Shown: positions 13,062 through 21,120 of the stretch, piece by piece
Position numbering within the stretch: the stretch's first letter is position 1
How the letters are laid out: every line of letters begins with the position of its first letter
NCBI GenBank assembly: GCA_011391255.1
Contig: JAABQV010000022.1
Coordinates: forward strand, 1-42,052
Direction: 5' to 3'
Length of the DNA: 42,052 nucleotides
Source: Dechloromonas sp.
GTDB lineage: Bacteria > Pseudomonadota > Gammaproteobacteria > Burkholderiales > Rhodocyclaceae
The notes under the pieces: generated by a model
Database searches by the model: none
What the model was told of the DNA's origin: nothing
Seen by the model: only the letters and a program-made list of their open reading frames with translations
Made by a program: the position numbers and the translations under genes

Positions 13062-13396
13062 TGGATAACTATCTCGACATCACCCTCGGCGAAGAATTTA
13101 CGCCGGACTTTGGCGACTGGCTGACTGAGAACATGCCGATCTATCGTGAGTTTGAACGTCAGGCTCGAATGATTGCGTCGCGTCGCGATCGCTACTCAGC
13201 CAGGACGATCGCCGAGGTGATCCGGCATAACTCTTTGCTGGCCGAGCAGGGCGGGCCGTGGAAGATCAACAACAACCGGATCCCTGACATGGCTCGCCTG
13301 TTCTCGGCGCTTCATCCGGAGCATGAGGGTTTCTTTCAGCTGCGCGATTCATGCTGCCGCCTTGGGCTGGCGATACCTATGAGAGAGGCTGCGTAA
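13061..13396 (+). CDS. Conserved phage replication-region protein
   Basis: A 111-aa protein (MDNYLDITLGEEFTPDFGDW and on) with a helical centre containing YSARTIAEVIRHNS and KINNNRIPDMARLF. This SARTIxEVLRxxS...KINxxxxPxxARLF pattern is common in phage genes just upstream of replication genes, with no assigned function. The ATG at 13061 overlaps the previous stop. An ORF in this frame extends back to 12785, but that part is not credible as protein. It is coupled to the DUF1376 gene by TAATG. Confidence 0.7.
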   Translation: MDNYLDITLGEEFTPDFGDWLTENMPIYREFERQARMIASRRDRYSARTIAEVIRHNSLLAEQGGPWKINNNRIPDMARLFSALHPEHEGFFQLRDSCCRLGLAIPMREAA

Positions 13397-14451
13397 TGAA
13401 CTATTACGAGCGACATCTTGGCGATTACGCCAAGGATACAGCGCACCTTTCAATGCTTGAGCATGGCGCCTACGGATTGCTGCTTGATCGTTATTACGGC
13501 ACTGAGTCTGGCATACCAGAAGCGCAAGCGCACCGCGTCGCAAGAGCGCGCAGCAAAGAAGAGAAGCAGGCAGTGGATGACGTGCTTGCCGAGTTCTTTG
13601 AGTTGATTGACGGCGTCTGGGTTAATCATCGCACTGAGCGCGAAATAGCCAAGGCACAAGCAAAAATCAGCGCTGCTAAGGAAAACGGAAAGAAAGGCGG
13701 GCGTCCTGTAAAGAGCAAATCAGGTTCCGAAACAGAAACCCAAGAGAAACCCAGTGGGTTATCTGTTGTTTCTTGTGAGATCGTCGATAAACGCTTATCA
13801 GAAATAAATTTTCAAAACGAAAACGGTTTGTGCGATGCAGCAATTAATTTATCGACACAACCAAAAGAGCACGGGGAAAACCAATTAAATCAACAAAACA
13901 ATAAACCCAGTGGGTTATTGGTGGGTTCCGAAACAGAAACCCAAGAGAAAGCTCTCCAAGCACCAAGCACCAGACACCATATAAAACCTAAAAGTATAGC
14001 GGCATCACTAGATCAACCTGTGGCGCGAGAGCGAACAGAAAACGCCGCCGCTTTGGCTGACCCGATTGTCGGCAGGGCGATTGAAATCACGGCACTGCTG
14101 GCCAAACGTGGCGCAGCGATCCAGGCCAGCAACCCAACGGTCAGGGCCTGGGCAGAGCAAGGCGTCACCGACACGCAAGCCCTGCAAGCGCTGGACATCG
14201 CCAACGAGCGGCGGCAAGAGCGGGCAGATCCGTCGCCGGTCAATGCCGGCCTGCTGAACGCGATCATCGGCGACATCCGAAACAAACCGCTGGCCAGGGC
14301 ATCGCCGCAACGGATCAGTCATTCGGACGCATCGAAACTCGCAGCGGCAAGGGCAATTTTTGGAACAGAAATCGAAGGAGATCAGCATGGACAGAGCATC
14401 GGCAGAGTCATTGACATCACGCCAACCGCTGCCCGAATCGTGGGTTGCTAA
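13396..14451 (+). CDS. DUF1376 (YdaU-like) phage replication protein
   Basis: A 351-aa protein. Residues 1-90 are the DUF1376 domain (MNYYERHLGDYAKDTAHLSM, then LLLDRYY and a VWVNHRTEREI segment), found in many phage replication-initiator genes. The middle (110-205) is a low-complexity, Ser/Gln/Asn-rich linker with internal repeats. Residues 225-300 form a helical C-terminal domain. A lambda-P-like gene follows, so it probably acts as the origin-binding initiator, like lambda O. The linker-coding DNA is AT-rich and repetitive and may itself contain the origin. It overlaps the next gene by 65 bp. Confidence 0.8.
   Translation: MNYYERHLGDYAKDTAHLSMLEHGAYGLLLDRYYGTESGIPEAQAHRVARARSKEEKQAVDDVLAEFFELIDGVWVNHRTEREIAKAQAKISAAKENGKKGGRPVKSKSGSETETQEKPSGLSVVSCEIVDKRLSEINFQNENGLCDAAINLSTQPKEHGENQLNQQNNKPSGLLVGSETETQEKALQAPSTRHHIKPKSIAASLDQPVARERTENAAALADPIVGRAIEITALLAKRGAAIQASNPTVRAWAEQGVTDTQALQALDIANERRQERADPSPVNAGLLNAIIGDIRNKPLARASPQRISHSDASKLAAARAIFGTEIEGDQHGQSIGRVIDITPTAARIVGC
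13723..13950. repeat. Direct repeats and AT-rich DNA inside the replication gene
   Basis: A 27-bp direct repeat (13723-13749 and 13924-13950, beginning GGTTCCGAAAC) pairs with a 16-bp repeat containing the palindrome AACCCAGTGGGTT (13747-13762 and 13903-13918). The order is mirrored: long-short, then short-long. The 140 bp between is clearly more AT-rich than its surroundings. Lambdoid origins lie in the same place, inside the initiator gene, with iterons next to AT-rich DNA. Confidence 0.5.
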
Positions 14452-14983
14452 GATTTTTCAGACCATGCAGGGCCACTACGGCACGCGGTTTTTGAACATG
14501 TGGAAAACCGGGCAGACACTCGCTGACGGCACCGATGTCGGCGTGAAGAACGCGATGGCTTGCTGGGCTGAAAAGCTATCCGGCTTTGCCGAACAACCGG
14601 AACGCATCAAGCGGGTTCTCGATACGCTTCCGGCCGAGCCGCCATCGCTGCCGCAGTTTGTCGATCTGTGCCGGGCGGTTCGCGTCGATGGCGGAGTTCA
14701 GTCGTTGCCCTACACCCCAACCGCCGAGGATCGTCAGCGCCAGCGTGAGGCAGCCAGCGCAGTGGCCGGGGCACTGAAGTCGAAGGGGCAGGACGGCATC
14801 GACGTGCATTGGGCAACGCATCCGCGCAGCGAAATGCACTTGCGTTTTATCATTTACGCAGCGAAAAAAGATGCGCGCTTTCAGGTCTGCATCGCCGACA
14901 TGGTGGCCGACGGGGTCGTCAGCGAAACCGGCAAGCTGCTGAAGGTTTATCGCGACTCGGCGTTTCAGCTGGTGGCGGCATGA
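14387..14983 (+). CDS. Lambda-P-like replication protein (helicase loader)
   Basis: A 198-aa protein. Features in order: WVAKIFQTMQGHYGTRFLNM, a VKNAMACWAEKLSGF helix, and PPSLPQFVDLCR near residue 90. These match phage replication proteins of the P group, which bring the host DnaB helicase to the origin. The start at 14387 is set by AAGGAG and lies inside the end of the DUF1376 gene. The stop overlaps the next start (ATGA). The C-terminal 100 residues are less conserved. Confidence 0.75.
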   Translation: MDRASAESLTSRQPLPESWVAKIFQTMQGHYGTRFLNMWKTGQTLADGTDVGVKNAMACWAEKLSGFAEQPERIKRVLDTLPAEPPSLPQFVDLCRAVRVDGGVQSLPYTPTAEDRQRQREAASAVAGALKSKGQDGIDVHWATHPRSEMHLRFIIYAAKKDARFQVCIADMVADGVVSETGKLLKVYRDSAFQLVAA

Positions 14984-15141
14984 CCAACACCGAACGCCTG
15001 GAGAACGCCCGCGAACTGTTCGAGGAGCGCGCCGGGATCGTTGAGTTCAGCTCTGGCTATCCGCGCAACGAGGCCGAGCGTGTTGCCAAGGCCGCGGTCG
15101 CGTTGTGGCTGATTGATCATCCGGCCGAGGTGGCGAAATGA
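14980..15141 (+). CDS. 53-aa conserved early protein
   Basis: A small protein (MTNTERLENARELFEERAGI and on) with the phage-typical stretch ERAGIVEFSSGYPRNEAERV and a Trp-containing end. ATGA overlaps on both sides place it firmly in the rightward operon. It is helical and soluble. Function unknown. Confidence 0.65.
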   Translation: MTNTERLENARELFEERAGIVEFSSGYPRNEAERVAKAAVALWLIDHPAEVAK

Positions 15142-15326
15142 AATGGGCCAGGTCAGGCGACACCGCAATGCGCTGCGCGCCATGGACTGTGGCCAAGGTT
15201 TCGGTCAAGGGGATTTTTTTTTATGAACTCTGGCACGACAAGCAGGCCGGCATGCTCTCCAGTTTCTCGACGTTTGATCTGGCCAAGGCCGAGGCGATGA
15301 AACTTGAAACCGCGGGGCAGGGATGA
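15138..15326 (+). CDS. 62-aa conserved early protein
   Basis: A small protein with WTVAKVSVKGIFFYELWHDK, then an alpha-helical AKAEAMKLE end. The V-x-G-x-x-x-YELWH pattern recurs in phage genes near rusA. It is coupled on both sides by ATGA overlaps. A run of nine T (near 15210-15218) lies within the gene and could favour polymerase slippage, though the frame is intact here. Confidence 0.6.
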   Translation: MKWARSGDTAMRCAPWTVAKVSVKGIFFYELWHDKQAGMLSSFSTFDLAKAEAMKLETAGQG

Positions 15327-15682
15327 TCGTCACGCTACCTTACCCGCCGTCAGCAAATCGCTATCTTCGGCATACGTCGCGCGGCACTTATCGGACGAAA
15401 GAGGCGAATTCGTACAAAGATGCGGCGCAATGGATGGCCAAATCGCAGCATTTCACGATCGCCACTGGATTTGTTTTGGTCAACGTAACCCTTCACCAAA
15501 GGCTGACCAAAAAAAACGAACCAAGCGCGACTGTGATGGATCTTGATAATTGCATCAAGGTGGCCATGGACGCGCTTCAGGGGATTGCTTTTGAAAACGA
15601 CAAGCAGGTAAGGCGGATCGTTATGAACTACGGACTGCCGATGCGCGATGGTGGTTTGACTTTGGAGGTGTTGCCGTTATGA
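15323..15682 (+). CDS. rusA: RusA-family Holliday-junction resolvase
   Basis: A 119-aa protein with the RusA layout: N-terminal strand VTLPYPPSANRYLRHT, and the acidic catalytic motif MDLDNCIKVAMDALQGIAFEND, whose spaced Asp residues bind magnesium. RusA dimers cut Holliday junctions symmetrically, resolving phage recombination or replication intermediates before packaging. It starts in an ATGA overlap and ends in another. Length is normal for the family. Confidence 0.92.
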   Translation: MIVTLPYPPSANRYLRHTSRGTYRTKEANSYKDAAQWMAKSQHFTIATGFVLVNVTLHQRLTKKNEPSATVMDLDNCIKVAMDALQGIAFENDKQVRRIVMNYGLPMRDGGLTLEVLPL

Positions 15683-16032
15683 GGGTGATGGTCAGTGCAA
15701 ACGGTAATCGAATTGGTGAGTCGCACCCCAAGGCGATGCTGTCGGATGCCGAGGTCGAGCAACTTCTGGCTGATCGAGGCCCTGATGATTGCCCGCTGAA
15801 AAGTTACAACCAACTTGCCAAGAAATACAAAATCAGCAAGTCGGCTGTTGCCGATATTTGCAAGGGTCGGAGACGGGCAATCCGCGGTGTGATTGTTGAG
15901 CGGAAAGAGTCTCGAAGGAATGGCGACAAAGTTGTTTTACAGGTCAGGGTTTCGCTTAAAGCGCGGCACGTTATCAGGAAAAATGGCGGAGGAAGATGGC
16001 TCGATTCCGTAATTTTGGGTCTTGGGAAATAA
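15679..16032 (+). CDS. HTH regulator at the end of the early operon
   Basis: A 117-aa basic protein. Residues 20-65 contain a helix-turn-helix (SYNQLAKKYKISKSAVADIC) after an LSDAEVEQLLADRG helix. Residues 85-115 (KVVLQVRVSLKARHVIRKNG) may form a second DNA-binding segment. It is the last gene before the terminase genes, where lambdoid phages place the late-gene activator Q, so a late-regulator role is plausible. No similarity to Q itself is seen. It starts in an ATGA overlap with rusA. Confidence 0.65.
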   Translation: MRVMVSANGNRIGESHPKAMLSDAEVEQLLADRGPDDCPLKSYNQLAKKYKISKSAVADICKGRRRAIRGVIVERKESRRNGDKVVLQVRVSLKARHVIRKNGGGRWLDSVILGLGK

Positions 16033-16107
16033 ATTGAAAATCAGCAATTTATCGGTGCGCAGTAATGACTGTGCGCGTGCGCATGTATTTATTTTAGGCG
16101 GGTAAAA
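16033..16107 (+). promoter_or_regulatory. Possible late control region before terS
   Basis: This 75-bp gap separates early and late genes. It contains an imperfect inverted repeat around GCGCAGT/ACTGTGCGC (16057-16076) and GGTGCGCAGTA, which differs by one inserted base from the GGTGCGCGTA element found three times downstream. GTGCGCGT also occurs at 16071. A late promoter here is likely by position; no standard hexamers are convincing. Confidence 0.3.
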
Positions 16108-16515
16108 ATGTCAAAGAAACGTACTCCAGAAACGAAAGCAATGCAGCAGGCGGCGGTGCTGACGGGAATACATGAAGGGGCGAGCATGCGAAAGGCGTGT
16201 ATTGCTGCTGGGGTTCCTGCGGCGACATTCGTAAGCTGGGTGGAAAAGGATCCTGTGCTCGCTGAACAATACGCCTGCGCGCGCGAAGTCATGCTGGATA
16301 AAATGGCTGACGACCTGCTTGAAATATCGGACGAGGCGGTGCCCAGTACGGCAAATGGCGGGCTTGATTCTGCCGCTGTTGCAAAGCAGCGATTGCAGGT
16401 AGATACAAGAAAATGGTTGCTGTCTAAGCTGGCCCCAAAGAAATACGGCGAGCGTCAAACGCTTGAGCATGAGGGCGGCGTCTCTTTAACGGTAGTGACC
16501 GGCGTCGATGTCTAA
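16108..16515 (+). CDS. Terminase small subunit
   Basis: A 135-aa protein. The N-terminal part has a helix-turn-helix used to recognise the packaging site (EGASMRKACIAAGVPAATFV, then WVEKDPVLAEQYACAREV). The middle (residues 55-105) is a helical oligomerisation domain with the frequent VDTRKWLLSKLAPKKYGE segment, seen in many small terminases. It overlaps the start of the large subunit by eight bases. GGCGGG precedes the ATG. Confidence 0.88.
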   Translation: MSKKRTPETKAMQQAAVLTGIHEGASMRKACIAAGVPAATFVSWVEKDPVLAEQYACAREVMLDKMADDLLEISDEAVPSTANGGLDSAAVAKQRLQVDTRKWLLSKLAPKKYGERQTLEHEGGVSLTVVTGVDV

Positions 16516-17821
16516 GCAGGTCAGGCTAGACTACTTTCCGCGCGACTGGCAGCGCGAGTGCCATGGCAACCTGGCGCGCTTCTCTGTGCTCGCGCTGCAC
16601 CGACGAGCCGGAAAGACCGAACTCGCGATCATGGAACTGCTGAACCGCGCGCTGAAGTTCGACAAGGATCTCGGCCTGTTCTTCTACATCGCCCCCTTCC
16701 TGAAGCAAGCAAAGGCGATTGCCTGGGCGCGACTCAAGCAGAAGGTCGAACCGCTTTCACGCTTTGGCGCCGTTGAGATCAACGAGTCTGAGGGATGGGT
16801 GCGCTTTCCGCACAACGGGGCGATGATCAGGATATTTGGCGCAGACAATCCGGACGCGATGCGCGGCGTGCGCCTGGACTTCGTGGTGATCGACGAGGTG
16901 GCGCAGATCAAGCCTGAGGTGTGGAACGATATTTGCCAGCCGGCATTGTCTGACCGCAAGGGCGGCGCGCTGTTCATCGGCACACCGCAAGGCGTAAATC
17001 TGTTCTCTGAGCTGTATTACAAGGCGCAGGCGCTGCCGGACTGGCATGCGGCGCTTTACACGGTGAATGATACGCAGGCGATTGATCCGGAAGAGGTCGA
17101 GCGTTTGCAGCGCGACATGGCCGAGACATCGTTCGCCAGGGAATACCTGTGCGACTTCTCGGCATCGGGCGACGATCAACTGATCTCGCTATCGGATGCC
17201 GAGATCGCTGCCCGGCGCGTCTTTGGGCCGAGGGAGATGGATCATGCGCCGAAGGTGTTGGGGGTTGATCCGGCGCGTTTTGGTGATGATCGCTCGGTGA
17301 TATTCATGCGTCAGGGTTTGGTCGCGCACAAGCCGGATGTGTATCGCGGCATCGACAACATGGATCTGGCGGCTAGGGTGGCGGCGAAGATCATCGAAGA
17401 AAAGCCCGACGCGGTGTTCATTGATGCGGGGGCAGGCTCGGGGGTGATCGACCGACTGCGCCAGCTTGGGCATGATGTAATCGAGATCCCGTTCGGCGGA
17501 AAGGCGACGCGACCGGATCTGTACGTTAATCGGCGAACCGAGATGTGGTTTGAAATGCGCGACTGGATACACCAGGGTGGCGGCATTCCAAACGATAGCG
17601 GACTCAAGCAGGAGTTGGCGACGCCATCGTTCAAGTACGACAACCAGGGGCGCAGGATGCTTGAGTCAAAGGACGACATCAAGAAGCGGTTGCAGGGTGG
17701 CGCCTCGCCGGACATGGCCGACGCGCTGTGTCTGACCTTTGCCTCGCATGTGGCGAAGCGCTCGCCGCTCGATGCGCTGCGCGTCAAGGGCAACCACAAG
17801 GACTATGACCCTTACGCCTAG
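16508..17821 (+). CDS. Terminase large subunit
   Basis: A 437-aa packaging motor. ATPase part: Walker A HRRAGKT (31-37), Walker B FVVIDE (125-130) and coupling motif GTP (158-160). Nuclease part: Asp254 in LGVDPARFGDD, Asp306 in VFIDAGAGSG and a further Asp in SPDMADALCL, the RNase-H-like triad. It cuts concatemers and drives DNA into the prohead through the portal. Length and motif order match BPP-1/T4-type terminases. Its TAG stop is the first base triplet of the repeated late element at 17819. Confidence 0.95.
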   Translation: MSKQVRLDYFPRDWQRECHGNLARFSVLALHRRAGKTELAIMELLNRALKFDKDLGLFFYIAPFLKQAKAIAWARLKQKVEPLSRFGAVEINESEGWVRFPHNGAMIRIFGADNPDAMRGVRLDFVVIDEVAQIKPEVWNDICQPALSDRKGGALFIGTPQGVNLFSELYYKAQALPDWHAALYTVNDTQAIDPEEVERLQRDMAETSFAREYLCDFSASGDDQLISLSDAEIAARRVFGPREMDHAPKVLGVDPARFGDDRSVIFMRQGLVAHKPDVYRGIDNMDLAARVAAKIIEEKPDAVFIDAGAGSGVIDRLRQLGHDVIEIPFGGKATRPDLYVNRRTEMWFEMRDWIHQGGGIPNDSGLKQELATPSFKYDNQGRRMLESKDDIKKRLQGGASPDMADALCLTFASHVAKRSPLDALRVKGNHKDYDPYA

Positions 17822-17860
17822 GGTGCGCGTATCACTTACCGGCCGGCCTAAATTGCCGGC
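17819..17860 (+). promoter_or_regulatory. Late repeated element, copy 1
   Basis: TAGGGTGCGCGTA overlaps the terminase stop codon. After a 17-bp spacer comes TAAATT, then GCCGGC and the ATG at 17861. GCCGGC also occurs before TAAATT, forming a six-bp stem. Copy 2 (28368) keeps the same element, spacer, TAAATT and a near-identical six bases before its ATG. Neither gene has a Shine-Dalgarno sequence, so the element could be a phage late promoter giving a leaderless mRNA. Confidence 0.55.
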
Positions 17861-18340
17861 ATGGAACAGACCCTAATCCCTTGCGAAGATGACGCGCTCG
17901 CCTTGATGGCCGGCATGCCGGACGTTGCGACTGTTCGCCAGCTTGAGTACTTTTTGCTGACGTTGCCGCAGGTGGATCTCGGCACAACGCATTTTGTCCA
18001 TGGCAAGGTTTCGGCCAGGACAATCCTGATCCCGGCCGGCACGGTGCTGACTGGTGCGCTGACCAACCTCGACAACATCTGCATTATCTGCGGTGACATT
18101 ACCGTGACCACCGACGATGGCCCGAAACGCTTGACCGGCTACCACGTACTGCCGGCCAACGCCGGGGCAAAGCGCGTCGGTGCAGCGCATGCCGATACCT
18201 GGTGGACAACACTTCACCACACTGAACACACAGACATCACGGCCGTCGAGGAAGAAATGACCGACGAGGCTTACGGGTTGCTGACGCGCCGCGCCATTGC
18301 TGGCAACGAAAAACCAAAGATTGAGGGGCAACTGATATGA
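17861..18340 (+). CDS. Cupin-like phage protein
   Basis: A 159-aa protein whose centre (residues 45-120) looks like a single beta-barrel cupin: HGKVSARTILIPAGTVLTGA, then LDNICIICGDITVTTDDG and LPANAGAKRVGAAHADTWW. The His residues near 47 and 109 could bind metal, but the classic cupin motifs are not complete. It lies between terminase and portal, where podophages often carry such a gene, so a virion or assembly role is possible. There is no ribosome binding site. It ends in an ATGA overlap with the next gene. Confidence 0.6.
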   Translation: MEQTLIPCEDDALALMAGMPDVATVRQLEYFLLTLPQVDLGTTHFVHGKVSARTILIPAGTVLTGALTNLDNICIICGDITVTTDDGPKRLTGYHVLPANAGAKRVGAAHADTWWTTLHHTEHTDITAVEEEMTDEAYGLLTRRAIAGNEKPKIEGQLI

Positions 18341-18678
18341 GTTTCGGATGGACAGCAGCAACCTGGGCAATGATTGGCGCGGCAGCCGGCGCCACTGCCT
18401 CTGTGTATAGCGCAAATCAGTCAAGCAAGGCATCCAAGAAATCCCTTGCGCAGCAAGAGTCCGCGCAGAACGAAGCGCGCCAGCAAGCCATGGCTCAAGA
18501 GAAGGCCGCCGACGAGGCGACCAACGCAGCGAGTATGAAGTCGCCGGACACCAACGCGATGATGTCGGCCGCGATGATGTCGGGCAAGGCCGGGGTATCC
18601 GGCACCATGCTGACTGGTGCGCAGGGCGTCGAGAAAGACAAGCTCAAGACTGGCCGCAGCACGCTGCTGGGCATGTGA
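18337..18678 (+). CDS. Virion-associated protein with TLLGM tail
   Basis: A 113-aa protein. Residues 5-25 (GWTAATWAMIGAAAGATASV) form a hydrophobic helix, followed by an Ala/Gln-rich coiled coil (25-70) and a C-terminal motif GTMLTGAQGVEKDKLKTGRS ending TLLGM. The TLLTG..GV....STLLG ending is familiar from podophage genes near the portal. A second gene, at 19114, ends in the same TLLGM. Probably a minor virion or assembly protein; the role is not known. Confidence 0.6.
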   Translation: MSFGWTAATWAMIGAAAGATASVYSANQSSKASKKSLAQQESAQNEARQQAMAQEKAADEATNAASMKSPDTNAMMSAAMMSGKAGVSGTMLTGAQGVEKDKLKTGRSTLLGM

Positions 18679-19112
18679 TGATCCGGCCCATCGTCGTCGC
18701 TGATGTGATTGACCAGATCCTGCCGATGATTCGCGAGAATTGGGCAGAGACTGGCTTCGACTTCGAGATCTCGCCCGACGTGGCGACCTATGCAGCGATG
18801 CAGGAAGCGGATCAACTGATCGCGATTGGCGCCTTTGATGGTGGCGAGATGGTTGGCTATTCGACTGCGATGATCGGCGGCCATATCTTCAACCCGAGCG
18901 TGATCATCTGCCAGTCTGATGCGCTATTCGTGCGCAAGTCGCACCGGCACAGCACGATCGGCGGCCGGTTGATGATTCAGACCGAGGACATCGCCAAGCA
19001 CCGCGGTGCGCACTTCATGCTCTGGCAAACCCGGGCTGGCACGCCGCTGGCTGGATCGCTACTGCGCCGCGGCTATGAGCCAGCCGACGTTGCGCTGATC
19101 AAGGGGTTGTGA
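18678..19112 (+). CDS. GNAT-family N-acetyltransferase
   Basis: A 144-aa protein with the GNAT fold order: IRPIVVADVIDQILPMIREN at the start, LIAIGAFDGGEMVGYSTAMI strands, then DALFVRKSHRHSTIGGRLMI, where the R-x-x-x-x-G-G segment sits at the acetyl-CoA pyrophosphate loop. It would transfer an acetyl group from acetyl-CoA to an unknown substrate. The ATG at 18678 overlaps the previous stop (TGATG). Acetyltransferases occur at this spot in several podophages; whether it acts on virion or host proteins is unknown. Confidence 0.8.
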   Translation: MIRPIVVADVIDQILPMIRENWAETGFDFEISPDVATYAAMQEADQLIAIGAFDGGEMVGYSTAMIGGHIFNPSVIICQSDALFVRKSHRHSTIGGRLMIQTEDIAKHRGAHFMLWQTRAGTPLAGSLLRRGYEPADVALIKGL

Positions 19113-19113
19113 C

Positions 19114-19449
19114 ATGGGTGCCATAAAAAGTCTGAACAACGCGGTCAACAAGGTGATGAAAGTTGTCGACCCGATCGGCGGCCGCCTCAAGGAATACACC
19201 GAAGAAAAGTCGCAGAAGGCCGTCGCGTCGATGCTGGGTGGTGGCGCCCCCAAGCCGGCCAACAGCTACGAGGATCTTGGCGGAACCAGCAATCAAGCGA
19301 TCTCCGAGGGTGCGATGGTGCAGGACAAGGCCAAGAAGTACAACGCGAACAAACAGAAGCGCCAGGGTTTCTCTGGTGGATCGACGCTGATCACCAGCAC
19401 CGAGGACGAGGATCAGAAGATGAACAAAAACACTTTGCTCGGGATGTGA
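19114..19449 (+). CDS. Second virion-associated protein with TLLGM tail
   Basis: A 111-aa basic, polar protein (MGAIKSLNNAVNKVMKVVDP and on) with little predicted order in the middle. Its end, GGSTLITSTEDEDQKMNKN then TLLGM, aligns with the end of the 18337 gene. It lies directly before the portal gene, three bases from its start. AAGGGG precedes the ATG. Role unknown; portal or connector assembly is a guess from position and the shared tail. Confidence 0.55.
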   Translation: MGAIKSLNNAVNKVMKVVDPIGGRLKEYTEEKSQKAVASMLGGGAPKPANSYEDLGGTSNQAISEGAMVQDKAKKYNANKQKRQGFSGGSTLITSTEDEDQKMNKNTLLGM

Positions 19450-19452
19450 CCA

Positions 19453-21120
19453 ATGGCTGAACTGACCAGGCGCGACAAACTGACACAACGCTGGAACGCT
19501 TTGAAGAACGAGCGCACCAGTTGGGATTCTCACTGGCGCGAGATCAGCGAACATCTGCTGCCGCGCTCCGGCCGTTTCTTGCAGAACGAGCGCAACAAGG
19601 GCGACAAGAAGCACAACGCAATCTATGACTCAACGGGCACGCGCGCGCTGCGGGTGCTGGCTGCCGGGATGATGGCTGGCATGACATCGCCTGCCCGGCC
19701 ATGGTTTCGCCTGACGACCTCGGATCCTGAGCTCGACGAGTCGGCCGCGGTGAAAGCCTGGCTGGCCGATATCACGCGACTGATGCTGATGGTCTTTGCC
19801 AAGTCCAACACCTACCGCGCGTTGCATACAATGTACGAAGAACTCGGCGCCTTTGGTACGGCCAGCAGCATCGTGGTGCCTGACTTCGATGGCATCATCC
19901 ACCACAACACGCTGACGGTCGGCGAGTACGCGCTGACCACCGACCACCGCGGCGTGGTCAATACGGTGTACCGCGAATTTCAGATGACGGTCGGCCAGAT
20001 GGTCGGCGAGTTCGGCTATAAGAATTGCAGCAACCAGGTGCAGCGTCTCTACGATCGCAACGCGCTCGAACAGTGGGTGCCCGTCATTCATGCCATCGAG
20101 CCGCGCAAAGAGCGCGACAGCACCAAGCGCGACAACCTTAACATGCCGTTCAAGTCTTGCTATATGGAGCCGGGCGGCACCGAGGGCAAGTTCTTGCGCG
20201 AGGCCGGGTTCAAGGAATTCCCGGCACTGTGCCCGCGCTGGATGACAACGAGTGGCGATGTCTATGGCAACAGCCCGGGCATGGAAGCACTCGGCGACAT
20301 CAAGCAACTACAGCACGAACAACTGCGCAAGGCCCAGGGCATCGACTACAAGACCAAGCCGCCGCTCCAAGCGCCGACCAGTCTCAAGGCGCGCGACGTG
20401 GATATGCTGCCGGGTGGCGTCACCTTTGTCGATTCGGCATCACCGCAGGGCGGGATCCGCTCGGCCTTCGATGTCAACATCGACCTGTCGCATCTGCTGG
20501 CCGACATCCAGGACGTGCGCGAGCGCATCAAGGGTGCGTTCTACGCTGACCTCTTCCTGATGCTGGCCAACGGCACCAACGCCACGATGACCGCAACGGA
20601 AGTCGCCGAGCGCCATGAAGAGAAACTGCTGATGCTCGGCCCGGTGCTTGAACGCTTGCACAACGAGATACTGGATCCACTGATCGAAATGACGTTCGGC
20701 AAGATGGTCGAGGCGGGCATTGTGCCGCCGGCGCCGGAAGAAATGCAGGGCATGGAACTCAACGTCGAGTTTGTCTCGATGCTGGCCCAGGCGCAGCGGG
20801 CGATCGCTACCAATAGCGTGGATCGTTTCGTCGGCAACCTGGGCGCAGTGGCGCAACTCAAGCCGGAAGTGCTCGACAAGCTGGATGCTGATCGCTGGGC
20901 TGACGCCTATGCGGACATGCTTGGCATCGACCCCGAACTGATCGTTCCCGGTGATCAGGTTGCACTGATTCGCCAGCAACGTGCAGAAGCGCAGGCGCAG
21001 GCAGCGCAGGCCGAACAAATGGCGCAGGCCGCCGATGCTGCTCAGAAGTTGGGCAGCGCGGATACCTCCGGGCAGAACGCATTAACGGACATCACGCGCA
21101 ACTACTCGGGGTACACATGA
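19453..21120 (+). CDS. Portal protein (head-tail connecting protein)
   Basis: A 555-aa protein of the podophage head-to-tail connecting family (T7 gp8-like). Recognisable stretches are the N-terminal RWNALKNERTSWDSHWREIS and LLPRSGRF, AGMMAGMTSPARPWFRL near residue 75, SGDVYGNSPGMEALGDIKQL near 270 and TATEVAERHEEKLLMLGPVL near 380. The last 60 residues are Ala/Gln-rich. Twelve copies would form the ring for DNA entry and tail attachment. The stop overlaps the HNH remnant start (ATGA). Confidence 0.93.
   Translation: MAELTRRDKLTQRWNALKNERTSWDSHWREISEHLLPRSGRFLQNERNKGDKKHNAIYDSTGTRALRVLAAGMMAGMTSPARPWFRLTTSDPELDESAAVKAWLADITRLMLMVFAKSNTYRALHTMYEELGAFGTASSIVVPDFDGIIHHNTLTVGEYALTTDHRGVVNTVYREFQMTVGQMVGEFGYKNCSNQVQRLYDRNALEQWVPVIHAIEPRKERDSTKRDNLNMPFKSCYMEPGGTEGKFLREAGFKEFPALCPRWMTTSGDVYGNSPGMEALGDIKQLQHEQLRKAQGIDYKTKPPLQAPTSLKARDVDMLPGGVTFVDSASPQGGIRSAFDVNIDLSHLLADIQDVRERIKGAFYADLFLMLANGTNATMTATEVAERHEEKLLMLGPVLERLHNEILDPLIEMTFGKMVEAGIVPPAPEEMQGMELNVEFVSMLAQAQRAIATNSVDRFVGNLGAVAQLKPEVLDKLDADRWADAYADMLGIDPELIVPGDQVALIRQQRAEAQAQAAQAEQMAQAADAAQKLGSADTSGQNALTDITRNYSGYT

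Noticed and set aside
19630..20307. Several long minus-strand ORFs opposite terminase, portal and tail genes
   Set aside because: They are shadows of GC-rich coding sequence on the plus strand, with no binding sites and His/Arg/Val-biased composition.
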